Assembly: GCF_022832385.1 (NCBI RefSeq)
Contig: NZ_JALHLE010000003.1
Location: 124,001-188,000, forward strand
Direction: 5' to 3'
DNA from: Novosphingobium album (ex Hu et al. 2023)
GTDB taxonomy: Bacteria > Pseudomonadota > Alphaproteobacteria > Sphingomonadales > Sphingomonadaceae
Length of the DNA: 64,000 nucleotides
Positions 43,159-51,596 of the stretch are shown here, one piece after another. A program made the position numbers and the translations under genes. The notes beneath the pieces were generated by a model. The model made no database searches. It was given only the letters and a program-made list of their open reading frames with translations, and was not told the DNA's origin. Numbering within the stretch: the stretch's first letter is position 1; the number at the start of each line of letters is the position of its first letter.

Positions 43159-44904
43159 TCAGTCCGGCTGTAGCGCGATCTTGGTTGCCAATGGCTTACG
43201 CTTCTCTGAGCCTATAGCCGTAGTGTGGTACCCATGGCACATCGCGCAGCTCGACGCCACCTTGTCTTTTGCGGTCGAGGATTCCCCGACGTGGCAGGTG
43301 CGGCAATCCTTGATCCCCGGCAGCAGCAGATCAGACGATGACTTGGACGTCTTGGCCGCGTGGCAGCTTTCGCACTTTTCCTGCTTGTGCGCGGCGTGAT
43401 CGAACCAGCCATGTTCCATATAACGCATCGGCTGTGTCACCGGGACGACGCCGAGCTTGCCCTTGATCGTCGTTGGGCGATGGCACTCACCGCAGATCCC
43501 GTCCTTCGACAATGCACCGCGAAGCTGCAGTCCGTGCCAGGAAGGTGCAGAATAGTTGAAGCTGTAGAGCCCGCCGGGCGCATACTCCCCGGGCCGCTTG
43601 CGATTGGTGCCTGCGGGCAGGCTGGGGCGATAATCGCGCGCGGAAAGGTCCGCGATCAGCTGGTTCACATCGCCATGATGCAGCTTGCGGAAGATGCCGC
43701 CAACCTTGTCATAGGCCAGGCTGTGGCAGGCCTCGCAATCGCGTTCCATCTGTACCGGCTTGAAACGGATGCCGTCCTCGGTCTTGTGGTGACAATTCTG
43801 GCACTGCAACCCGCCCGGACGGTAGCCGCGCTCGGCACCGATATTGGCCGCCATACGCGCCACGCCCCCTAGCGGATCGAGATGCAGCTTGTGCGAGAAG
43901 GCCAGGCCGTCATCCTGACGCGGTGCATCATCGAGTGAGATCGGCGTGCGCTTGCGCGACATGGCATCGGTCACCACCAGAGGCGTGAACTGCGGGTGCA
44001 GCTTGGCGAAATCGCCGGCATTGCCCAGCCTTGTATCGGGCAAGTTGCTCTTCAGGCGAACATGGCAGTCCGAGCAGAACTTCTGGCTCGGCGCATCGAG
44101 GCGCGTCGGCCCCTGATGCTCGACATGGCAATCCTGGCAGGCGCCCGGCCCCTTCTTGCCGAAGGCATGCGCGACCGACCACAGCAGCCGGTCCCCCAGC
44201 GGCATGTTGCCGCGCGCCAGCGCGAGCCGCTTGGCATCTGCGTGATCGTGGACATCCTTGTGGCAGGTCCGGCAGGTCTCGTCTCGCACGGACACGAAGG
44301 CCTTGACGTGACAGGACTCGCAGCGGTCGGTCAGCGAATGGTGCGCCAGACTGAGTTGACCGGGATTCCAGCTGGAATCCCAGATCACGCCCTTCTTCGA
44401 ATCCGGATCGCGCGTCGCGTGGCTGATGATCGGCACGGCCAGGAAAGCCAGCAGGATCACGATGCCGAAAACCCACGAAACCATACGCTTGCCGGGCACG
44501 ACGCCCTGCAGCGAGAAGCGGCGCTTTTCCTCAAGGTCGCCCGAACGCGTAGCGGCGCTGTCGGTCTGCCGGATGGTCAGCAGCACCGCGCCGTCATCGT
44601 CCTGCGAAACGGTAATACGATACGTCCCGAAGCCCAGCTCGGCCCCGCCCCGGCTGTCGATCACGGCGGAACGGGTATCGACACCGTCGCGCACGAACCC
44701 CAGCGATCCGGCCGCCGCCACCTCGATGCGGCCGCCGCTGTGCAGGCTCATCGTCGCATGGCGGGCCTCCACTGCCAGATCCGGCAGGTGCACGTCGTTT
44801 TCGGTGGAGCGGCCGATGGCAATCGTATCGGCGGCAATGTCGCGATCACGGACGATCTCGCGCCCGGTCGCGGTTATCTCAATCTGGCGGATCCGGAATG
44901 TCAT
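43159..44904 (-). CDS. FHA-domain, membrane-anchored decaheme cytochrome
   Basis: 581 residues from ATG 44902-44904, 5 nt after the upstream gene. Residues ~1-95 are an FHA fold (IGRSTENDVHLPDLAVEARHATM) that would bind phosphothreonine in the cytoplasm. One TM (~140-160, WVFGIVILLAFLAVPIISH) follows, then a periplasmic part with ten CXXCH motifs (~198-555: CESCH, CRTCH, CQDCH, CSDCH, CQNCH, CEACH, CGECH, CESCH, CRTCH, CAMCH). It is likely to take electrons from the adjacent b-type protein and pass them to periplasmic cytochromes, with the FHA head offering phosphorylation-dependent docking. I know of no experimental precedent for this arrangement. Confidence 0.92.
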   Translation of the reverse strand: MTFRIRQIEITATGREIVRDRDIAADTIAIGRSTENDVHLPDLAVEARHATMSLHSGGRIEVAAAGSLGFVRDGVDTRSAVIDSRGGAELGFGTYRITVSQDDDGAVLLTIRQTDSAATRSGDLEEKRRFSLQGVVPGKRMVSWVFGIVILLAFLAVPIISHATRDPDSKKGVIWDSSWNPGQLSLAHHSLTDRCESCHVKAFVSVRDETCRTCHKDVHDHADAKRLALARGNMPLGDRLLWSVAHAFGKKGPGACQDCHVEHQGPTRLDAPSQKFCSDCHVRLKSNLPDTRLGNAGDFAKLHPQFTPLVVTDAMSRKRTPISLDDAPRQDDGLAFSHKLHLDPLGGVARMAANIGAERGYRPGGLQCQNCHHKTEDGIRFKPVQMERDCEACHSLAYDKVGGIFRKLHHGDVNQLIADLSARDYRPSLPAGTNRKRPGEYAPGGLYSFNYSAPSWHGLQLRGALSKDGICGECHRPTTIKGKLGVVPVTQPMRYMEHGWFDHAAHKQEKCESCHAAKTSKSSSDLLLPGIKDCRTCHVGESSTAKDKVASSCAMCHGYHTTAIGSEKRKPLATKIALQPD

Positions 44905-44909
44905 GGGGC

Positions 44910-45770
44910 CTACCAGTAGTAGAAGACGGAAATGATATGGGCGGTGAGCGCAGCCAGCAGCGCCATCGTCGCGGGCACGTGCACATAGAGCCACACTTCG
45001 AGCATGGATTTCAGGCGCATCTGGCGGCGCAATCGCTCGAGCTGCGCCTTACGGCGCACCAGCAACTTTTCGACGCGCTCGCTGGCGGCATCGTGTTCGC
45101 CTGCAAGGCCGAGGATCGCCGCCTGTGTCGCGCAGTCGGGATAGTGGCCGGAAAGGCGCCGAAGCAGCCCTGCCCCGAAGGGATCTTCCTCCAGCGCGGC
45201 GATCACGAGGTCCGACTGCGCGCGGGCAAGCGGCTGTGCGGCATCGTTGAGCTGACGATCGAGCGCGCGGATCGCGTCGATCATCTGGCCCTGCGTCATC
45301 TGCTCTCGGTTGTTGCTGAGCGCGGAAGGCAGCGTGGCATAGGCCCAGATGCCGAACATGCCGGAGAAGATCACCAGCATCATCAGCGCATAGGCCAGCG
45401 TGTGCACGTTCCAGCCGAACTGGAAACCGGTGTGCAGGGTCGCCACCACGATCAGCGAAAGGCCGAGATAGACGTGCGCCGATGTCCAGGCCTTGAGCGA
45501 CCAGCGCCCTTCGGTAATCGCCCGCTTGCGAATGCCCAACAGCGAGAGCCAGACGATCAGCAGCGCCCCGATCGTGCCGAGCGTATAGCCGACCCATGTG
45601 CTGCCGCTCGGACGCGGCTTGGGATCGGTGAGGAAGTAGGCGGCGATCGCAACAACGCACAGGGCCGTCGCTATCTTCATCCAGTAAAACCCGCGATGCC
45701 GCAGGAAGCCTTCGTGGCTCGACCGGTATTCGCGGTTCGCGCCGCGTCCGCTATCCGAAGCACTTGCCAT
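44910..45770 (-). CDS. five-helix b-type cytochrome-like membrane protein
   Basis: 286 residues; ATG at 45768-45770 shares one base with the stop of the flavoprotein gene. Five TM helices are visible (~32-50, ~65-87, ~98-120, ~125-147, ~255-283), with a coiled charged cytoplasmic loop of ~100 residues before the last. His pairs lie in helix 3 (AHVYLG...TLHTGF) and helix 5 (VHVPATM...TAHIISV), each about 14 residues apart. This is the pattern expected for two bis-His b hemes stacked across the membrane. It would carry electrons from the cytoplasmic flavo-FeS protein to the periplasm. No close named family is recognised. Confidence 0.75.
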   Translation of the reverse strand: MASASDSGRGANREYRSSHEGFLRHRGFYWMKIATALCVVAIAAYFLTDPKPRPSGSTWVGYTLGTIGALLIVWLSLLGIRKRAITEGRWSLKAWTSAHVYLGLSLIVVATLHTGFQFGWNVHTLAYALMMLVIFSGMFGIWAYATLPSALSNNREQMTQGQMIDAIRALDRQLNDAAQPLARAQSDLVIAALEEDPFGAGLLRRLSGHYPDCATQAAILGLAGEHDAASERVEKLLVRRKAQLERLRRQMRLKSMLEVWLYVHVPATMALLAALTAHIISVFYYW

Positions 45771-48214
45771 CAGTCTTCCTCCGCCAGCTTGGCTACCGAG
45801 AGGAAGGCTTCCGGCGATACGCGGATCGCCGCTCCGGTCGGGCAGGCGCGCACGCATGAGGGGCCGCCATCAATCCCCGAGCACATGTCGCACTTGATCG
45901 CCTTCTTGGGCTGCTCGGTCCCTTCGGCGTTCTTCTTGCGCCAGTATTTGGAAGGCTCGCCCGGCCCCGGACCCTTGCCGAGGAACATCCACGACAGCAA
46001 CGAGGGTTTCTGTGGCGGGACGGCATCCATGCGGATCACGCCATAGGGACAGTTACGCTGGCAATTGCCGCAACCGATGCAGGTATCGTCGATGAAGACT
46101 TCGCCGTCGATGCCGCGACGGATCGCATTGGGCGGGCAATCAGCCATGCAATGCGGGTGCTCGCAGTGGCGGCATGAGGTCGGCACGTGAAGATGTGCGT
46201 ATGTGGTCCCCGCCTCGCGATCGAGCCGCGATAGGCCATCGTGGCTGTCGGCGCAGGCCTTTTCGCAATTGTCGCAACCAACGCAGAGCGTCTCGTCGAT
46301 CAGCAGCACGTCAGTCGCTTCGCCGATGCCGTTCTCGATCAGGAACTGCGCGGTCTGCGAGTACATGTCGACGACGCTGGAGAAGTTCTCCTTGCGCCCT
46401 TCGATGAAGCTGTTGATCTCCTTGCGGCGCTCCATCTCGGTGCGCGCCTTTTCGAGCAGGGCGGGCTTCTTCCGAAGCAGCCGCACGAAAGCCTCCCCAG
46501 GCAGGCGGATCACTTCGGAACGGATCGCCGCGCGCACCGTGGCCGAACGCCGCGAACCATCGATCACCGCCATTTCGCCGACATAGGATCCCGCCGGAAG
46601 GTAGCTCAGGAACACTGGCTTTCCGGCAATTTCGCGCTCGACGATCATCGAGCCGCGCCGGATGATGAAGATGTCGTTGCCTTCGTCGCCTTCCTTGAGC
46701 ACGATCTGCCCGGCGCGCGCTTCCTCGACCTCGGCTCCTTCCACCAGTTCCGCGACGTCAGCGCTCGAAAGCCCGGAACCGAAGATCTGCAGCAGCTGCC
46801 GCTCGATCGAAATGCGGTTGACGGCCTTGGCTGCGGCGGGTGCCGTCGCCATCAGCTTGAGCGCGGCGGCGCGCGAGAGTTCGACGACGATCAGATCTTC
46901 CGCTGCACGGATGGTCGCGCCGCGGCGGCGGCCCGAGATCAGGCCGACCTCGCCGAAAATCGAGCCTTCCTGGATCGGCACGGTGATGCTGGGATTGTCC
47001 TTGACGACTTCGACCAGCACCGATCCCTGCCCGATGGCAAACAGCGAGGAACCGGGCTCGTTGCGCTCGAACACCGCCTGCCCCTTGGTGAAGGCCTGGA
47101 CATCGGAATCGAGCATGAGTTCGCGCAGCTGCAGCGCCGAGATGTCACGGAAAATGTCGATCTTCGATCCGAACAGATCGAGCCATTCGGACACGCTGCG
47201 ATTGCCCGGCAACGGCGCGAACTTTTCGGCCAGGATCGGCTCATCGGCCGGCTTGAGCGTCGCATTGCCGTTCAGGAACTCGACGACGTCATAGCCCTGG
47301 TTCATGCAGTGCTTGATGAGCGGGTAGCCGGCCAGCGCGCCAATCACGTGAATGCCGGGGCGCGTCGTCTCGAACACCGGCGACAACACCGGAAAGGCCT
47401 CACGCTCGGGGCTGGTGAATTCGACCCCGCAAGCCTCGACGAACTTGCGCGGCGGTGCAGAACCGGTGCGGGCAATGATGCGGTCGCACCTGATCGTCTC
47501 CTGTCCGTCGCGGGTATCGAGCACGAATTCACCTGCCCGCACTTCGGCAGGCGTGGTCTCGTAGCGGACGATGACCCGTCCGGCGGCTTCCGCCTCCTGC
47601 AACAGCTTGACGTTGGCCGCCTTGGCGCGCGCGAATTCGGTGCCTCTGTTGAGGATCGTCACCACGTTGCCCTGCGCCGGGTCCGCCGCAAGGCCAAGCG
47701 CGTTCTCGATGCCCGCGTCACCCGTGCCGACCACGGTGATGTGCTCGTCGACGTATTCAGTGGGATCGTCGAGCTGGTACTGCACATGGGGCAGCTCGGC
47801 GCCACCGCAACGCAGCAGATTCGGGTTGCCCTGCGTGCCGATGGCCAGAATCACAGCTTCGGCCCGGATCGTATCCCCACCCTTCAGCGACAACACGAAA
47901 GCGCCCTTCTCGCCCTCGATCTTCACGACATCGGCATTGTAGCGGACATCGATCTTCAGGCTGGCAGTCTGTTCGTCCCAGATATCAAGGATGGCTTCGC
48001 GCTTGCCCGCCTCGAAATCGAGATCGGAGCGCAGCACCAGAGAGCTGGGCGTCGCCATGACGTGCTTGCCCTTCTGGTACTTGTAGATCGTGTCCGAGAG
48101 GTGGTCGGTCTTTTCCAGCAACACGTGGCTGATGCCAAGTTGCGCGGCACGGCCCGCGGCACTCAGGCCAGCGGGACCCGACCCGACGATGGCAATGCGT
48201 ACTCTGACTTCCAC
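45770..48214 (-). CDS. FAD/NAD(P) oxidoreductase with two cNMP-binding domains and four Fe-S motifs
   Basis: 814 residues if started at GTG 48214 (GAGGGGG 6 nt upstream); ATG 48244 or 48259 would add 10-15 residues. VRIAIVGSGPAGLSAAG binds FAD and VVGTGDAGIENALG binds NAD(P) (residues ~1-330, YpdA/thioredoxin-reductase-like). Two cyclic-nucleotide domains follow (~370-445 with GSIFGEVGLISG; ~490-580 with GSYVGEMAVIDGSRRSATVRA, the second with a good phosphate cassette). The C-terminal ferredoxin part (~640-800) has CVGCDNCEKAC, CRHCEHPHC, CIGCGNCQRNCP and CDMCSG...CVRACP, enough for four clusters. It is the probable cytoplasmic electron entry, gated by a cyclic nucleotide. Confidence 0.92.
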   Translation of the reverse strand: MEVRVRIAIVGSGPAGLSAAGRAAQLGISHVLLEKTDHLSDTIYKYQKGKHVMATPSSLVLRSDLDFEAGKREAILDIWDEQTASLKIDVRYNADVVKIEGEKGAFVLSLKGGDTIRAEAVILAIGTQGNPNLLRCGGAELPHVQYQLDDPTEYVDEHITVVGTGDAGIENALGLAADPAQGNVVTILNRGTEFARAKAANVKLLQEAEAAGRVIVRYETTPAEVRAGEFVLDTRDGQETIRCDRIIARTGSAPPRKFVEACGVEFTSPEREAFPVLSPVFETTRPGIHVIGALAGYPLIKHCMNQGYDVVEFLNGNATLKPADEPILAEKFAPLPGNRSVSEWLDLFGSKIDIFRDISALQLRELMLDSDVQAFTKGQAVFERNEPGSSLFAIGQGSVLVEVVKDNPSITVPIQEGSIFGEVGLISGRRRGATIRAAEDLIVVELSRAAALKLMATAPAAAKAVNRISIERQLLQIFGSGLSSADVAELVEGAEVEEARAGQIVLKEGDEGNDIFIIRRGSMIVEREIAGKPVFLSYLPAGSYVGEMAVIDGSRRSATVRAAIRSEVIRLPGEAFVRLLRKKPALLEKARTEMERRKEINSFIEGRKENFSSVVDMYSQTAQFLIENGIGEATDVLLIDETLCVGCDNCEKACADSHDGLSRLDREAGTTYAHLHVPTSCRHCEHPHCMADCPPNAIRRGIDGEVFIDDTCIGCGNCQRNCPYGVIRMDAVPPQKPSLLSWMFLGKGPGPGEPSKYWRKKNAEGTEQPKKAIKCDMCSGIDGGPSCVRACPTGAAIRVSPEAFLSVAKLAEED

Positions 48215-48345
48215 CACTTCCCCCTCGCCGCCGCTTGCAGCCATCACCGGCGATTGCATTCCCCTGCAAAAGCCCGCATCTGGCGCGAACACCCTGCCCG
48301 GCAAATTCCGGCGGTCGATAAAGCAGTAATGGACGGAAATCGGCG
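48215..48345. promoter_or_regulatory. divergent promoter region
   Basis: The 131-bp (about 86 bp with the longest likely start of the flavoprotein) gap between the minus-strand redox operon and the plus-strand CcmI-like gene must hold both promoters. No confident -35/-10 or operator motif could be read. Confidence 0.5.
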
Positions 48346-49278
48346 ATGACACAACAGAGCAAGAACAGAATTCGTTTCGATCGCATCGCCCTGATACTGG
48401 CCGCATTGATTGTTGCGGGCATCGTTACCTATCGATTCACCACCAAACCCGGCGGGACTGCGATGTCTTCCGCCACTGCAGCCCAGAGTGCGCCGCAAAC
48501 TCTCGCCGATCTGGAAAAAAATACGACCGATCATCCGGATGACAGCGAGGCATGGCGGAACCTCGGCGTTGCGTATTACAGCGAGCAGCGTTTCGCGGAC
48601 GCTGTGCGCGCCTATGATCGCGCCGCCACACTCAAGCCCGACGATGCCGCACTGTGGTCGGCGCTGGGCGAAGCGCGCGTGATGGCGAGCGACCATGACC
48701 CAATGCCCGCCGATGCAGCCGCCGCGTTCACCAAAGCACTGGAACTGGACCCCAAGGACTCCCGCGCGCGCTATTTCGATGCTGTCAGGAAGGATCTGAC
48801 CGGCGACCATGAAGCGGCGCTGACGCAGTGGCTGGCCCTGCTGGCCGACACGCCATCCGACGCCCCCTGGCATAACGATCTCGTCCGCACGATCGACCAG
48901 GTGGGCAAGATCAACAAGATCGACGTGGCGGACCGGATCGCCACCGCACAAACGCAGGCCCCTGCCCCGTCGTCACAGGCGGCCTCAATGCCCAAAGCGG
49001 CACAGGCCATTCCCGGGCCGACGCAACAGGATCTCGCACGCGCCTCGGCCATGCGCCCGGACGACCAGCAGGCGATGGTTCAGGGAATGGTCGAGCGGCT
49101 GGAAAACCGGCTGAAGGATGATCCGTCGAATGTCGACGGCTGGATCATGCTGATGCGCAGCCGTACCACTCTGAACGAGCCGGACAAGGCCGCCAGGGCC
49201 CTGTCGGACGCAATCGCCGCCAATCCCGCCAAAGCCGATTACCTGCGCCAGCAGGCAGGCGTGCTCGGCATCCGGTAA
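48346..49278 (+). CDS. CcmI/NrfG-like TPR protein (cytochrome c maturation)
   Basis: 310 residues from ATG 48346. One N-terminal TM (~13-31, IALILAALIVAGIVTYRF) anchors a periplasmic part with TPRs (SEAWRNLGVAYYSEQRFADAVRAYDRAATLKPDD; AFTKALELDPKDSRARYFDA; WLALLADTPSDAPWHNDL). A second helical TPR at the C-terminus (DDPSNVDGWIMLMRSR) follows. This is the C-terminal half of CcmI/CycH or NrfG, which presents apocytochromes c to the heme ligation machinery. Divergent from the redox operon, it is likely a dedicated chaperone for the 25 hemes encoded here. Confidence 0.82.
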   Translation: MTQQSKNRIRFDRIALILAALIVAGIVTYRFTTKPGGTAMSSATAAQSAPQTLADLEKNTTDHPDDSEAWRNLGVAYYSEQRFADAVRAYDRAATLKPDDAALWSALGEARVMASDHDPMPADAAAAFTKALELDPKDSRARYFDAVRKDLTGDHEAALTQWLALLADTPSDAPWHNDLVRTIDQVGKINKIDVADRIATAQTQAPAPSSQAASMPKAAQAIPGPTQQDLARASAMRPDDQQAMVQGMVERLENRLKDDPSNVDGWIMLMRSRTTLNEPDKAARALSDAIAANPAKADYLRQQAGVLGIR

Positions 49279-49285
49279 TGCCGGC

Positions 49286-49849
49286 TCAGATCGGCGGAGC
49301 CACGCTTACGCTGCCAAACAGCAGATAGACAGCCAGTGTTGCGGTAAGACCGAAAAGGAAAATCCGGTAGGCGTAGCCGAGGTACCGGTACTTCTTCTTC
49401 TGCAGCACCTGCCCGTTCTGATAGACATCGCGCAGCATCGTGCGGAACATCCCCTCGTCGGTGGCAAGGCGTTCAACCACGAGTTCGGTAAATTCGTGCT
49501 CCGTCATCTGCGTGAACACACCGAAGAACAGAATGTTGGACGTGTCCAGATCCAGCGGCGGCTGGCGGGTGGCCGGCATCACCACCATGACCGCACAGAC
49601 CGCCGAGAGGAACGCAAAGCAGGACAGGACGAGCAGCGGCAGCGGCAGATGACCCTGGCTCGACTGCCCCACGGTGATGGAGAAGACGATGAAAGTCGCC
49701 CCCATAAGGATGCTGGCCTTCTGGTCCGCCATCTGGCTGAGCACCAGATGCGACTGGATGGCCGTGCGCACCAGCTGCACGGCCTGCGTGGGATATGTCT
49801 TGCGCTGCGCCGACGGCCCACTGGCCGCCGGTATATCAACGTCTGCCAT
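49286..49849 (-). CDS. Pycsar-effector-like membrane protein (DUF5706 type)
   Basis: 187 residues from ATG 49847-49849. LVRTAIQSHLVLSQMADQKASILMGATFIVFSITVG matches the start of the PycTM/DUF5706 family (helix, then ADQKA.ill...). Two TM helices (~45-65, ~70-92) and a further one near the C-terminus (~160-180) are visible; the middle part has FTQMTEHEFTELVVERL and RDVYQNGQVLQKKKYRYL. In Pycsar systems such proteins permeabilise the membrane when a cyclic pyrimidine nucleotide is made. No uridylate/cytidylate cyclase is adjacent, so it may have a housekeeping role. It is convergent with the CcmI-like gene. Confidence 0.65.
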   Translation of the reverse strand: MADVDIPAASGPSAQRKTYPTQAVQLVRTAIQSHLVLSQMADQKASILMGATFIVFSITVGQSSQGHLPLPLLVLSCFAFLSAVCAVMVVMPATRQPPLDLDTSNILFFGVFTQMTEHEFTELVVERLATDEGMFRTMLRDVYQNGQVLQKKKYRYLGYAYRIFLFGLTATLAVYLLFGSVSVAPPI

Positions 49850-49855
49850 GCCCCC

Positions 49856-51211
49856 TCATACCACGCCGAAGGCCAGCATGGCATCGGCAACTTTCTTGAA
49901 ACCGGCGATATTGGCGCCTTTCACGTAGTCGACATAACCGCCGCCCCGGTCACCGTATGTCAGGCAACGCTCGTGGATGCCTTTCATGATATCCTTCAGC
50001 ATGTCCTGCAGCTCGGTCTCGGTCCACGAACGCCGCGCGGAATTCTGGCTCATCTCGAGACCGGAAACGGCAACGCCACCCGCATTGGCCGCCTTGCCCG
50101 GCGCGAACATGATTTTTGCTGCCTTGAACGCGTGCACGGCCTCAAGATCAGAGGGCATATTGGCGCCTTCGGACACGGCGATGCAGCCATTGGCGATCAA
50201 CGCCCGCGCATCATCTCCCAGAAGCTCGTTCTGGGTGGCGCAAGGCAACGCGACGTCACAGGGAACATGCCAGGGCGTCTTGCCCTCATGGAACGTCGCC
50301 CCGGGGAACTCGTCGACATATTCCGAAATACGGCCGCGGCGATGGGTCTTGTGATGCTTGACCCAGTTGATCTTCTCGAGCGTCAGCCCATCAGGGTCGT
50401 GGATGAAACCGCCTGAATCCGACAGCGTCACCGGCTTGCCCCCCAGATGCACGATCTTTTCCGCGGCATGGGTCGCGACATTGCCCGATCCTGAAATCAC
50501 CGCTGTCTTGCCCTCAAGGTCCATCCCCTTGGCCGACAGCATGTTGGCCATGAAGTAGACCGCGCCATAGCCCGTCGCCTCGGGCCGGATCAGCGAACCG
50601 CCATATTCGAGGCCCTTGCCGGTCAGAACGCCGGTGAAGTGGTTGGTTATGCGCTTGTACTGGCCGAACATGAAGCCGATCTCGCGCCCGCCCACGCCGA
50701 TGTCACCCGCCGGCACATCGACGTCGGCGCCGATGTGCCGATAGAGTTCAGTCATGAACGACTGGCAGAAGCGCATGATCTCGCGCACGCTCTTGCCCTT
50801 GGGATTGAAGTTCGATCCGCCCTTGCCTCCACCCATGGGCAGACCGGTCAGCGCGTTCTTGAAGGTTTGCTCGAAGGCGAGGAACTTGAGCACGCTTTCG
50901 GTCACCGACGGATGGAAACGAATGCCGCCCTTGTACGGTCCGATTGCGTTGTTGTTCTGCACGCGCCAGCCCCGCTGCACGCGGATGTTGCCTTTGTCGT
51001 CTTCCCAGCAGACCCGGAAGCTGACGACGCGATCCGGCTCTGCAATGCGGCGCAGGATCTGCTGTTCGTGGTACTCCTCCTTGTCGCCAATGAAGTCGAA
51101 AATATCCTCCGCGACTTCCTGCACGGCCTGAACGAATTCCGGCTGATAGGGATTGCGCCGCTTCACGCCTTCCATAAAGCCATTGAAATCAACATGGTCT
51201 GAAACCGCCAT
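49856..51211 (-). CDS. gdhA: NADP-specific glutamate dehydrogenase
   Basis: 451 residues from ATG 51209-51211 with GAGGGGAG 5 nt upstream. RVQNNNAIGPYKGGIRFHPSV, LPMGGGKGGSNFNPKGKS (catalytic Lys) and VDVPAGDIGVGGREIG form the glutamate/2-oxoglutarate site; ISGSGNVATHAAEKI is the Rossmann NADP motif. Length and motifs are those of hexameric EC 1.4.1.4 enzymes, which assimilate ammonium by reductive amination of 2-oxoglutarate in the cytoplasm. The gene ends 6 bp before the start of the Pycsar-like gene on the same strand, so the two are probably co-transcribed. Confidence 0.96.
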   Translation of the reverse strand: MAVSDHVDFNGFMEGVKRRNPYQPEFVQAVQEVAEDIFDFIGDKEEYHEQQILRRIAEPDRVVSFRVCWEDDKGNIRVQRGWRVQNNNAIGPYKGGIRFHPSVTESVLKFLAFEQTFKNALTGLPMGGGKGGSNFNPKGKSVREIMRFCQSFMTELYRHIGADVDVPAGDIGVGGREIGFMFGQYKRITNHFTGVLTGKGLEYGGSLIRPEATGYGAVYFMANMLSAKGMDLEGKTAVISGSGNVATHAAEKIVHLGGKPVTLSDSGGFIHDPDGLTLEKINWVKHHKTHRRGRISEYVDEFPGATFHEGKTPWHVPCDVALPCATQNELLGDDARALIANGCIAVSEGANMPSDLEAVHAFKAAKIMFAPGKAANAGGVAVSGLEMSQNSARRSWTETELQDMLKDIMKGIHERCLTYGDRGGGYVDYVKGANIAGFKKVADAMLAFGVV

Positions 51212-51596
51212 GGTACTCCCCTCTTCATTTCAGGCTCGTGCCTGCCACCTGTTTTTCGAGCAGGACAGTAGTCGCACAAATCATGGCCGTACAGACGATC
51301 CGTCGAAAATTTTTAAATGCCGACCAAGACTTAACCTGTCAGTTGAAGAACTTGTACTGCAAGAGCTGAGACCATGAATGCCGTACAAAGGCCCCTGCCC
51401 TCCGGGACCGTTTCCCCATGTGCTGTGCCCGTACATCCTGACCAGCCGGCACGAAATGTCCCGGCCCGACGACTTTGCCCCGACACGTGACAGGACAACG
51501 TCATAGTTCGTCGTAAAGTGTCGCAAGCGCGTATGGGTGCTTGCAGACGGCCCGGAATGCCTCGATAGCGCCCTCAGTGGTCAGAAAGCATAGAAA
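51212..51596. other. 385-bp intergenic region, no gene seen
   Basis: Divergent gap between gdhA and the RND efflux operon. The short frames have poor codon character and I see no RNA gene. AT-rich stretches (AAAATTTTTAAATG near 51307) make promoters likely, and GCCGTACA occurs twice (near 51288 and 51380). No TetR-type palindrome could be identified with confidence. Confidence 0.5.

Noticed and set aside
46241..48349. 702-residue open frame antisense to the flavoprotein gene
   Set aside because: The opposite strand encodes continuous FAD, CNBD and Fe-S motifs; the antisense translation has no domain character.
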